Shown one piece after another: positions 52,633 through 60,545 of a stretch of 64,000 bases of DNA. Source of the stretch: JACKII01 sp965222315. GTDB taxonomy: Bacteria > Pseudomonadota > Alphaproteobacteria > Bin95. A program made the position numbers and the translations under genes. The DNA is taken from positions 930,001 through 994,000 of the forward strand of contig OZ244951.1 in assembly GCA_965222315.1 (NCBI GenBank), in the 5' to 3' direction. Positions within the stretch are counted from its first letter, which is position 1. Each line of letters starts with the position of its first letter. The notes beneath the pieces were generated by a model, which was not told the origin of the DNA, made no database searches, and saw only the letters and a list, made by a program, of their open reading frames with translations.

Positions 52633-54605
52633 GCGAGCGCGTCTTTACCGGTAACGATTTCGCCCCCGTTGCCGCCCGCAGACCGGAACCGGCGGAAAAG
52701 GTCCGCATGGCCCTCGGCCTGCAAGCGAAGTTGCGGGTAAACGCCCCCGGCGACCACTGGGAACGGGAAGCCGACCGGATTGCCGATGCTGTCGTCGCAG
52801 AGCGACCGGTCCCTCTCCAAAGCCCATTGCCGGTATCGCCGGCGCTCCAACGCCAGCCGGAGGAGGAAGAAGAGGAACTCCAGGCCAAGCCGGAGCCGCT
52901 ACAGCGTCAGGCCGAGGAGGAGGAAGAAGAGGAATTGCTTCAGCCGAAGGCAGAGTCGCTACAGCGTCAGGCGGAGGAGGAGGAGGAAGAAGAAGAGATG
53001 CTCCAACCCAAAGCCGGTGGCATCGCTCATGCTGAGTCCACGCCTGGCCCCGGTTTCGCAGCCGCGCTGGCCAGTGAAAGCCAAAGCGGCCAGGGCATCG
53101 ACCATGCGACCCGCGCTGCCTTCGAGCCCCGCTTCGGCCGCGACCTCTCCTCGGTGCGATTGCACACGGGCGCGAGAGCCGAGCACCTCAGCCGTCAGAT
53201 CAACGCGCGGGCCTTCACGCATCGCAACCACATCTATTTTGCCAACGGCCAGTTGGATACCCAAAGCCGTGAAGGCCGCCGTCTCCTCGCCCATGAGATC
53301 ACCCACACCTTGCAACAGGGCGAGGACAGAGGCGATCTGGCGCGCGAGCCGCTACAGCGTCAAACCGGCCCGGGAACGCCTGCGGCTGCGCCCGCTCCCG
53401 GTGCCGCCCCTGGACCCGCCGCAGCACCGGCGGCTCCGACGCGACCGACTTCCGTCACGTTTAACTTTGATCCGACCATCGCCATTCCGCAAACACCGGG
53501 CGGGCTCACAGGCATGACCGCGAGCACGAACGGCACCAATGTCACTTGGTCGATCGCGGCTCATACCGCAGCCTCTGTAGCCGCGGGCACAACCATAAAC
53601 GCTTCTACGGGCGCTATCGCGCTCGATGCCGGACAGGTTGGGGGCCAGCTTCGGGTGACGGCAACCAATTCCGCAGGTTTTGCATTCAGCGATTTCCGGG
53701 TCGCCTCCACACCCACCGGCATCGATGCAACCTCGGTCTTGTCTGCTCTCAGCGGGACATCCAGCCCCTATGGCGCTGCCTTCCAGCACACCTTCACTAG
53801 CGCCAATGGGTCTGCGACCGTGCTAGAGCAGCTGCGTATTGGCGAGCGGTTTCCGACAGCACCGACGCCGGCGGCTGCGACTCACCGTTTCGTCCCGCCG
53901 GCTTGGCCGTTTCACCCGCCGAGCTTCACCTTGAGCACTGGCACGCTTGCCAACAATGCTGCCGGCGCGTTCGTGCTCGACGCTAACGGGGAGTTCAATG
54001 CGCCGCCCGCAGGCTCGACCCTGATCCGGGGGGACAATGTCTCGGTTCCGCACGCCGCCATTGATGCAGGCGATCATGTGCAGAGCCATACGACGCCAGC
54101 GCCCACGAACCGACTGCCGGTGACATTCTCGCTGGACCAGCAGTTCCACTTCTTCAATCCGCGCGCCGCTTCCGGCAGCCGCTGGACGCATTTCACTACG
54201 ACGAACCACAGCCGCACGCTCAGACGTAGCGGCACAGATCTGGAGGTGGTGACGACGGTCAACGGTGAGGAGCATGTGGACGATTACCAAGGCCCGCCCG
54301 CGTTCACGAACCTCACTGCATCGCCCGTCAACACGCCGAAAAGCCGGCCGGCCCCGCCAGGCGGAGGAGCAGCCCCAGCTGCACGGACGGTTGCCCTCAG
54401 CGTCGAGCAAATCGGCGACCTGCCGGCTGGCCAAAGTGTGAGGTGGCGCTTCATCGGCAACCGGCGCGGCTGCACCCTCACACCCGATCCGAGCGACGCC
54501 ACCCAGGCTGAGTTGACCGTCGGCACGACGGCTGGAACCGTTACAATCGAAGTATCGTTGAATACTGGCGGTAATGCCGACCGCGTTCAGGTGAGGATCG
54601 TTTGA
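52629..54605 (+). CDS. DUF4157 (eCIS core domain) protein with acidic repeats
   Basis: The 658-residue protein begins with LRVNAPGDHWEREADRIADAV, typical of DUF4157 proteins. Three repeats follow, each LQRQ(A/P) plus a run of glutamates plus LQxKP(E/A), at about 75-130. The DUF4157 domain (about 155-240) has GRDLSSVRLHTG and the HEITH zincin-like motif (222-226). A proline/alanine linker and a large beta-rich C-terminal region of about 400 residues without known domains complete it. DUF4157 marks many eCIS-associated effectors, so the C-terminus is a candidate payload. Confidence 0.8.
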   Translation: MSERVFTGNDFAPVAARRPEPAEKVRMALGLQAKLRVNAPGDHWEREADRIADAVVAERPVPLQSPLPVSPALQRQPEEEEEELQAKPEPLQRQAEEEEEEELLQPKAESLQRQAEEEEEEEEMLQPKAGGIAHAESTPGPGFAAALASESQSGQGIDHATRAAFEPRFGRDLSSVRLHTGARAEHLSRQINARAFTHRNHIYFANGQLDTQSREGRRLLAHEITHTLQQGEDRGDLAREPLQRQTGPGTPAAAPAPGAAPGPAAAPAAPTRPTSVTFNFDPTIAIPQTPGGLTGMTASTNGTNVTWSIAAHTAASVAAGTTINASTGAIALDAGQVGGQLRVTATNSAGFAFSDFRVASTPTGIDATSVLSALSGTSSPYGAAFQHTFTSANGSATVLEQLRIGERFPTAPTPAAATHRFVPPAWPFHPPSFTLSTGTLANNAAGAFVLDANGEFNAPPAGSTLIRGDNVSVPHAAIDAGDHVQSHTTPAPTNRLPVTFSLDQQFHFFNPRAASGSRWTHFTTTNHSRTLRRSGTDLEVVTTVNGEEHVDDYQGPPAFTNLTASPVNTPKSRPAPPGGGAAPAARTVALSVEQIGDLPAGQSVRWRFIGNRRGCTLTPDPSDATQAELTVGTTAGTVTIEVSLNTGGNADRVQVRIV

Positions 54606-55261
54606 TGACCGGCTATCCCCGCTCCCCCCGTCTGACCCGCGCGGGCATCGTCCTGATCGGCCCGGAAAATGGCGCGGTCGAGCGGATCATCACGCTGCAA
54701 TACACGCCCGACTCGCTCTCCCGCTCGCTGGAAGTGCAGGGCGTCGCCGATGAGCCGGACCGCTCCCAGCCGCTGCGTCTGACCGGACCTGCTGTTGAGA
54801 CCATCACGCTGGAGGCGGAACTGGACGCCACCGACCAGCTAGAATTCCCCGACCAGAACGCGGATGCGGCGGAGGTTGGGCTCTTCCCGATCCTCTCCGC
54901 GCTGGAAACAATGATCCATCCGACCGTGGCCCAGTTGGAACGCCAGAACCAACAAGCGGGCGCGGGTTCTTTCAGCATCACACCTGCGGAAACGTCGCTC
55001 GCTCTCTTCATCTGGAGCAAGAACCGGATAGCGCCGGTTCGCCTTACCAATCTTTCGATCACGGAGGAGTTTTTCGACCCCGCCCTGAACCCGATCCGGG
55101 CCAAGGTCAGCCTGACGTTGCGCGTGTTGAGCGTCGATGATCTGGGCTTCCGCCACCGCGGCGCGGGCCTCTATCTCTCCTACCTCCAAGCCAAAGAGCA
55201 GCTAGCTGCCCGCGCGCAAGGCGGCGAACTCTCCGCGTTTGGCATTGCCGGATTGCCCTGA
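54605..55261 (+). CDS. CIS tube-adaptor protein (N-terminal Pvc7-like)
   Basis: The 218-residue protein has the layout of the CIS_tube/Pvc7 N-terminal region: IITLQYTPDSLSRSLEVQG near 27 (the F/YNP-type strand), then LRLTGPAVETITLEAELDATDQ and LFIWSKNRIAPVRLTNLSITEEFFDP, RAKVSLTLRVLSVDD. It should sit between tube and hub. No LysM is present here; a LysM-like protein is the next gene. ATG 54605 shares its A with the preceding TGA stop; a TTG one codon earlier is possible. Confidence 0.72.
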   Translation: MTGYPRSPRLTRAGIVLIGPENGAVERIITLQYTPDSLSRSLEVQGVADEPDRSQPLRLTGPAVETITLEAELDATDQLEFPDQNADAAEVGLFPILSALETMIHPTVAQLERQNQQAGAGSFSITPAETSLALFIWSKNRIAPVRLTNLSITEEFFDPALNPIRAKVSLTLRVLSVDDLGFRHRGAGLYLSYLQAKEQLAARAQGGELSAFGIAGLP

Positions 55262-55292
55262 GCCATGAAGAACAAGCCTTGAGGGACGAGCC

Positions 55293-55652
55293 ATGAAGAA
55301 CCCGATCCAAGCCCTATTCGAAGCCGGCATCGTTGAGCGAACGGATTTCCCGGCCGACAGCCGCTACCACGGCATCCCCACTACCTCCATCGAGGGAAGC
55401 GCCGCCGGCGCCGTCACCTACCTGAAGCGCCGTTTCGCGCCCGCGCCGGAGGCGTTTGCCACGCTCCGCTATCGCCGCGTGACGCAGGGGGATCGCCTCG
55501 ACCAGATCGCCGCTGCCGAAGTCGGTAATCCGGAGGCTTTCTGGATGCTCGCGGATGCGAACGGCGTCATTTGGGCGGAAGAATTGGAGGAGCCTGGCAA
55601 GACGCTACGCCTGACCCTCCCGGCCGGCGTTCCCGGGGCGGAAGAGGACTAG
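55293..55652 (+). CDS. LysM-like baseplate protein
   Basis: The 119-residue protein has an N-terminal stretch with SRYHGIPTTSIEG and a C-terminal LysM-like fold: LRYRRVTQGDRLDQIAAAEVGNP and FWMLADANGVIWAEEL, ending in LRLTLPAGVPG. In PVC-type particles LysM is fused to the tube-adaptor; here the two are separate genes. A 14-base duplicate of its start region lies 28 bases upstream (ATG at 55264) and opens a five-codon mini-frame. ATG 55292-55293 region follows GAGGGA. Confidence 0.75.
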   Translation: MKNPIQALFEAGIVERTDFPADSRYHGIPTTSIEGSAAGAVTYLKRRFAPAPEAFATLRYRRVTQGDRLDQIAAAEVGNPEAFWMLADANGVIWAEELEEPGKTLRLTLPAGVPGAEED

Positions 55653-55666
55653 AGACAGGCGTAACC

Positions 55667-56794
55667 ATGATCAAAACGATCGACCTCTCGCTGATGTTCG
55701 GGCCCGGCATTCCGGTTGCCGCCCCGCGCGAGGTTGTGGAAGCGTTGCAGTCAGTCTCAATCCAAGACAATGTGGGCGACACGCCCAGCGGCTTCGATCT
55801 GGTGTTCTCGCTGGAGAAGGACTCTCCACTCAATACCGTGTTCCTGTTGGCGGGCGGCGGCGCTCTGCCGATCCTGCGGGTCGCCCTGATCGCGACCATT
55901 AGCGGCCAGGCCACAACCTTAATCAACGGCGTCGTGACCCGTACCGAGATGACGCCCGGCAAAGGCAGTCAGCCCGCGACGCTGAAGGTGATGGGCCGCG
56001 ACCTGACGGCGACCATGGAAATCATCGATTTCTCCGGCATTCCTTATGTCGGCATGCCGCCCTTTGCCCGCGTCGCCTTGATCCTAGCGAAATACGCCTG
56101 GCTTGGCGTGATCCCGCAGGTGATTCCCTCTGCCGAAGGGCCGCCTTTGCCGACCGACCGCATTCCGCGGCATCAGGATTCCGACCTCGCCTATATCCGC
56201 CGCCTGGCTGACGAGGCCGGCTATACCTTCTTCATGAAGCCGGGACCGGCCCCGGCAACCAGCTTTGCCTATTGGGGGCCGGAAGTCCGGGTGGGGCAGG
56301 TGCAACCGGCGCTGACGGTGGAGAGCGGCGTCACGACCAATGTCGAGGAACTGAGCTTCACCTTCGACAAGGACGGGACGGAGATACCCATCGTCTACAT
56401 CCACAATAAAGAGACCAAGGCGCCGATACCGATCCCCATCCCAAGCGCCATCCCGTTCCAGCCGCCCCTGGGCGCCGTCCCGCCCATTCCGCCGAAGATC
56501 ACGCGGCTGACCAACACGGCCCAATTGAACCCGTTCGAGGCCATCGTCCGTGGGTTCGCTTATGCTGCGCGCCATTCCGATGCGGTGACCGGCACCGGGA
56601 CGCTGGATGTGCTTCGCTACGGGCGGCCGCTGAAGGCGCGCGGGCTCGTCGGCGTGCGCGGCGCGGGGCATGCCTTCGATGGCGTCCATTATGTCGAGTC
56701 CGTGCGGCACGAGTTGCAGCGCGGCTCCTACAAGCAGTCGTTCACGCTCAAGCGGTCCGGCCTTCTCCCCACGCAATCGGCGATACCGGCATGA
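55667..56794 (+). CDS. Baseplate hub protein (gp27/VgrG-N-like)
   Basis: The 375-residue protein resembles phage late-control D/gp27 hub proteins: two barrel domains with TTLINGVVTRTEMTPG and LKVMGRDLTATMEIID, then HQDSDLAYIRRLADEAGYTFFM, the hallmark of VgrG/hub domains, and VRHELQRGSYKQSFTLKR at the end. Three copies form the ring that seats the spike. In Pvc8 and VgrG hub and spike are one protein; here they are two genes with a four-base overlap. A longer upstream frame overlaps the LysM gene; ATG 55667 is preferred. Confidence 0.85.
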   Translation: MIKTIDLSLMFGPGIPVAAPREVVEALQSVSIQDNVGDTPSGFDLVFSLEKDSPLNTVFLLAGGGALPILRVALIATISGQATTLINGVVTRTEMTPGKGSQPATLKVMGRDLTATMEIIDFSGIPYVGMPPFARVALILAKYAWLGVIPQVIPSAEGPPLPTDRIPRHQDSDLAYIRRLADEAGYTFFMKPGPAPATSFAYWGPEVRVGQVQPALTVESGVTTNVEELSFTFDKDGTEIPIVYIHNKETKAPIPIPIPSAIPFQPPLGAVPPIPPKITRLTNTAQLNPFEAIVRGFAYAARHSDAVTGTGTLDVLRYGRPLKARGLVGVRGAGHAFDGVHYVESVRHELQRGSYKQSFTLKRSGLLPTQSAIPA

Positions 56795-57300
56795 CACAGA
56801 CCTACTACGGCAAATATCGCGGCACGGTGGTGAACAATGTGGATCCGATGCTCATTGGCCGGGTGCAGGCGATTGTCCCGGCGGTTTCCTCCGTGGCGCT
56901 GACAAGCTGGGCCATGCCATGCTTCCCGATGAGCGGTATCCAGACCGGCTCGCTAGCCGTGCCGCCCATCGGGGCCGGTGTCTGGGTCGAGTTCGAAGGC
57001 GGCGACCCGGACTATCCGATCTGGAGCGGCTGTTTCTACGGTAGCGCTGCGGAGGTCCCTGCGCTGCACCAGCTAACCCCGCCCGGCGTCTCCGCCGTCA
57101 CCATGCAGACGATGCTGCAAAACGGCATCACGGTAACAGACCTGCCCGGCCCGACCGGCGGCATTGTCCTGAAGACGACGGCGGGCGCATCGCTGATCGT
57201 GAATGACACCGGCATCTATATTTCCAATGGCCGCGGCGCGATGATCACGCTCGTCGGGCCGACCGTGACCGTGAACAACGGCGCGCTCACGGTGATTTAG
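56791..57300 (+). CDS. Baseplate spike protein (gp5/VgrG OB-fold type)
   Basis: The 169-residue protein has the spike OB-fold: YYGKYRGTVVNNVDPMLIGRVQAIVP, then PMSGIQTGSLAVPPIGAGVWVEFEGGDPDYPIWSGCF, the standard gp5 N-terminal barrel ending. It then has a short repetitive beta-helix (GIVLKTTAGASLIVNDTGIYISNGRG and TVTVNNGALTVI). Trimers form the piercing needle, which is tipped by the PAAR-like protein encoded next. No lysozyme domain is present. Confidence 0.9.
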   Translation: MTQTYYGKYRGTVVNNVDPMLIGRVQAIVPAVSSVALTSWAMPCFPMSGIQTGSLAVPPIGAGVWVEFEGGDPDYPIWSGCFYGSAAEVPALHQLTPPGVSAVTMQTMLQNGITVTDLPGPTGGIVLKTTAGASLIVNDTGIYISNGRGAMITLVGPTVTVNNGALTVI

Positions 57301-57320
57301 GAAGGGAGGCGCGAGACACC

Positions 57321-57641
57321 ATGCCCGGACCAATCCTGCATCTCGGCGCGACGCTTACCTGCAGCCATGGCGGCCAGGCACTGCCAGCCGCACCGTTCCC
57401 TCGGGTGACCGTTTCCGGCCAGCCGGTGGTGACCCAGACCTCGCCCTGGATGATAGCCGGGTGTCCGTTCGTGCCGACCGCTGGCAATGGGCCATGCGTG
57501 ACCGGCACGTTCGTGACGGCAGCGACCAGAGTGTTCGCAGGCGGCCAGCCGGTCGTTCTGATGGACAGCGTCAGCACCTGCATTCCTACCGGTACGCCAA
57601 TGATCCCAGTGCAGGCGCAAACCCGCGTGATCGCGACCTGA
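57321..57641 (+). CDS. PAAR-like spike tip protein
   Basis: The 106-residue protein is a PAAR-like tip: ILHLGATLTCSHGGQA with a cysteine-histidine pair near the start, then CPFVPTAGNGPCVTG and FAGGQPVVLMDSVSTC. The cysteines and histidine (C14, H16, C48, C59, C87) could hold the metal that sharpens the tip. There is no toxin extension. A strong ribosome site (GGGAGG) precedes ATG 57321. Confidence 0.82.
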   Translation: MPGPILHLGATLTCSHGGQALPAAPFPRVTVSGQPVVTQTSPWMIAGCPFVPTAGNGPCVTGTFVTAATRVFAGGQPVVLMDSVSTCIPTGTPMIPVQAQTRVIAT

Positions 57642-57660
57642 CGGGAGGCTCTGGACAGCC

Positions 57661-58023
57661 ATGCAGCTCGACTTCCCCTATCACTTCGACGGACGCAACC
57701 GGACCGCCGCGACCAGCGAGGCGGATCATATCCGGGACATGATCGAGCAAATCCTGTTCACCACGCCGGGTGAGCGGGTGAACCGGCCGGATTTCGGGGC
57801 GGGCGTGCTGCAATTGGTCTTTGGCCCGGCAAGCCCCGAAGCAGCCGCCACCGCTGAGTTGATGATTACCGGCGCGCTGCAACAATATCTCGGCCGCCGC
57901 ATCACACTCGCCGGGGTATCGACCGATGCGGACGACTCGACCCTGCGCATCCGCATCGCCTACCAGTTGAACAGCACCGGCGCGCAGGTGGTTGAAGAAT
58001 TTGAGCGGGGGCTTGGCCCATGA
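57661..58023 (+). CDS. Baseplate wedge protein (GPW/gp25 family)
   Basis: The 120-residue protein is a complete GPW/gp25 domain: DHIRDMIEQILFTTPGERVNRPDFGAGVLQLVFGP is the family core (with the catalytic-like EQIL...TxxGER motif), then TAELMITGALQQYLGRR and LRIRIAYQLN. gp25 links the baseplate to the first sheath ring and is present in all contractile systems (TssE in type VI). ATGA overlap with the next gene. Confidence 0.94.
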   Translation: MQLDFPYHFDGRNRTAATSEADHIRDMIEQILFTTPGERVNRPDFGAGVLQLVFGPASPEAAATAELMITGALQQYLGRRITLAGVSTDADDSTLRIRIAYQLNSTGAQVVEEFERGLGP

Positions 58024-60545
58024 TCTACCATTGCTGCGACCCGCGCCGCCGCGAACTCGTGCTTGCGCATCCGACGCTGAACGGCATCGATTTTATCGAA
58101 GTGCTGGACAATGAAGCCCCGCCACTGACGCCACGCCAGCGCACGCTGCTCGTGCGTTTCCTGAAGCCTGCGCCTGTACTGACCACCGATAATTTTGAGA
58201 TCGAAGGCGGCGAGCGCATCGCTGACGTAGGGGTGGAGTGGGTCTCCCCGGCAGACGTGCCGGACCTTGCGGTGATCGATCCGATTGAGGCGGGACTGCC
58301 CGCCTATCTGACCGGCCTGCCGCAACCGGACCATGTCGTCGCGGTCAGGACCAGTTCGAGCGGCGATTACTCCATCTACCGCCTGCGCCTGGTGGCGGCC
58401 CCCGGTTCGCTCAGCCCGCCGAATGGCATCGACCGGCTGCTGGCGGAGATCGCGTTCTCGTTCAAGGTCGAATGCCCGACCGACTTCGATTGCAAGCCCG
58501 CGCTCGACTGTCCGCCGGAACTGGAAGAAACGCCGGCGCTTTCCTACCTCGCGAAGGACTATCAGAGCTTCCGCCGTTTGATGCTGGGCCGGATGGCGCA
58601 ACTCATGCCCGACTGGCGGGAGCGCAGTCCCGCAGACCTGGGCGTCACCATGGTCGAGGCGCTGGCCTATACCGCCGACCGCCTCAGCTATGCCCAGGAT
58701 GCGGTCGCGACCGAGGCTTATCTCGCCACCGCCCGGCGGCGCTCCTCAGTCCGGCGGCATGCGCGGCTGGTCGACTACTACATGCACGATGGCGGCAACG
58801 CACGCGCCTGGGTGCAAGTGCGGACCTCCCTGAACGGCACAAGCATCCAGGCTGGGCGCGAGCGCTTCCTGACCCAGGTCACCGGTTTCGACGCCCAGAT
58901 TCCCTTGGCGGAAGAAGACGACGCCCTGAACCGCTCGCCCGTGGTGTTCGAGCCGCTCTACGACACGGTCCTCTGGGTCGCGCACAATCAGATCTTTTTC
59001 TACGACTGGGGTGATGAGGAATGCTGCCTGCCCGCAGTGGCAACGCGGGCGACCTTGGCGGGCAACCTCTCGAACCTGGCCATTGGCGACACCCTGATCT
59101 TCGAGGAGCGGATAGCCCCCCATACCGGTCTCGCCGCCGATGCCGATCCGAACCACCGCCACGCCGTGCAGCTTTGCGCGGTCGAAAGTGGCCTGACCGA
59201 TGAACTGACCGGCGCGGCCATCACCGAAATCCGCTGGGCGGAGGAAGACGCGCTTCCGTTCCCGCTCTGCATTTCCGCCCGTGCTGACGAGACCGCGGGC
59301 GGCGGCCTGATCGAGAATGTTTCGCACGCCCTCGGCAATATCGTGCTGGTGGACCATGGCCGCAGCATCGCGGACGAGGACCTGGGGGCGGTGCCGCAGC
59401 CGCACTTGTACCTAGTGCCTCAGCCTGCCAATGTGGCCTGTGACCGGCAGGAGCCGCAGGCTGTGCCGCCGCGTTTCCGCCCGCTCCTGGCGGAAGGGCC
59501 GGTTACCCAGGCAGAGCCATGGCCCACGCTGAATTCGCCTGCCTCCGCCTTCGCCGCGATCCGCCAGACGATGGACGCACGCCGCCCGGCAGTGACGCTT
59601 GCCGGTACGACGGCCATCGGCACCGATCCGTGGGATGCGCGGCGCGACCTGCTGGGCACCGCAGCCGACGACCGCTACTTCGTGGTTGAGACGGAGCGCG
59701 ACGGCAGCGCCCGCCTGCGCTTCGGCGATGACCGTAACGGCCTCCGCCCCAATTCCGGCACGGCGTTCCTCGCAAGCTACCGGGTTGGCAATGGCGTCGA
59801 AGGCAATGTCGGCGCGGACGCGATCCGCCATGCCATCTCCGACCAGGGCGGCATCCTCGCAGTGCGCAATCCGCTGCCGGGCCTGGGCGGCATAGAACCG
59901 GAAAGCATGCAGGCGGTGCGGGAGGCCGCGCCCTATGCCTACCGGACCCAGGAACGCGCCGTAACGCCTGCTGACTATGAGGAAGTGGCGAAGCGCTTCC
60001 CGGATGTGCAGCGCGCTGCCTGCACCTTCCGCTTTAACGGCCATGGCCACACGGTGTTCCTGACGGTGGACCGCTTTGGCGGCCGCCCGATCACGGCGGA
60101 GTTCGAAGCCGATCTGATCGTGTTCCTCGACCGGTTCCGCATGGCCGGTTATGACCTGGAAATCGATGCGCCGCGCTACGTCGCGCTGGAACTCGACCTG
60201 TTCGTCTGCGTTTGTCCGGACCACTTCCGCGCGCAAGTGCGCGAGGAGGTGTTGCGCGTGCTCGGGACGGGGCGCACTGCGGACGGCTCAACGGGCTTCT
60301 TCCATCCGGATAGTTTCAGCTTCGGCGATCCGGTTTACCTGAGCGCCATCTACGCCGCCGTCATGGATGTTGAGGGCGTCACCTCGGTCGAGGCAACGCT
60401 GTTCCGCCGCCGCGGGCGGCCCGATCCGGTTCCCTTGGAGGACGGCGTGATCGAGATGGGGCGGCTCGAAATCGCCCAGCTCGAGAACAACCCGAACTTC
60501 CCAGAGCGCGGCGCGCTCCGGCTGGAGATGGGAGGCGGCAAATGA
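58020..60545 (+). CDS. Baseplate assembly protein 1 (gp6/baseplate J-like)
   Basis: The 841-residue protein is the first of two large wedge proteins, of the putative baseplate assembly family found as Pvc11. Landmarks are LSYLAKDYQSFRRLMLGRMAQLMPDWRERSPADLGVTMVEALAYTADRLSYAQDAVATEAYLATARRR in pieces near 180-245, LRFGDDRNGLRPNSGTAFLASYRVGNG and ERAVTPADYEEVAKRFPDVQRA, the J-type core. It forms the baseplate wedges with the following protein. Confidence 0.9.
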   Translation: MIYHCCDPRRRELVLAHPTLNGIDFIEVLDNEAPPLTPRQRTLLVRFLKPAPVLTTDNFEIEGGERIADVGVEWVSPADVPDLAVIDPIEAGLPAYLTGLPQPDHVVAVRTSSSGDYSIYRLRLVAAPGSLSPPNGIDRLLAEIAFSFKVECPTDFDCKPALDCPPELEETPALSYLAKDYQSFRRLMLGRMAQLMPDWRERSPADLGVTMVEALAYTADRLSYAQDAVATEAYLATARRRSSVRRHARLVDYYMHDGGNARAWVQVRTSLNGTSIQAGRERFLTQVTGFDAQIPLAEEDDALNRSPVVFEPLYDTVLWVAHNQIFFYDWGDEECCLPAVATRATLAGNLSNLAIGDTLIFEERIAPHTGLAADADPNHRHAVQLCAVESGLTDELTGAAITEIRWAEEDALPFPLCISARADETAGGGLIENVSHALGNIVLVDHGRSIADEDLGAVPQPHLYLVPQPANVACDRQEPQAVPPRFRPLLAEGPVTQAEPWPTLNSPASAFAAIRQTMDARRPAVTLAGTTAIGTDPWDARRDLLGTAADDRYFVVETERDGSARLRFGDDRNGLRPNSGTAFLASYRVGNGVEGNVGADAIRHAISDQGGILAVRNPLPGLGGIEPESMQAVREAAPYAYRTQERAVTPADYEEVAKRFPDVQRAACTFRFNGHGHTVFLTVDRFGGRPITAEFEADLIVFLDRFRMAGYDLEIDAPRYVALELDLFVCVCPDHFRAQVREEVLRVLGTGRTADGSTGFFHPDSFSFGDPVYLSAIYAAVMDVEGVTSVEATLFRRRGRPDPVPLEDGVIEMGRLEIAQLENNPNFPERGALRLEMGGGK

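Noticed and set aside
52860..53020. CRISPR-like short repeats
   Set aside because: The repeats are codons for glutamate runs and LQRQ within one protein, not spaced direct repeats with unique spacers.
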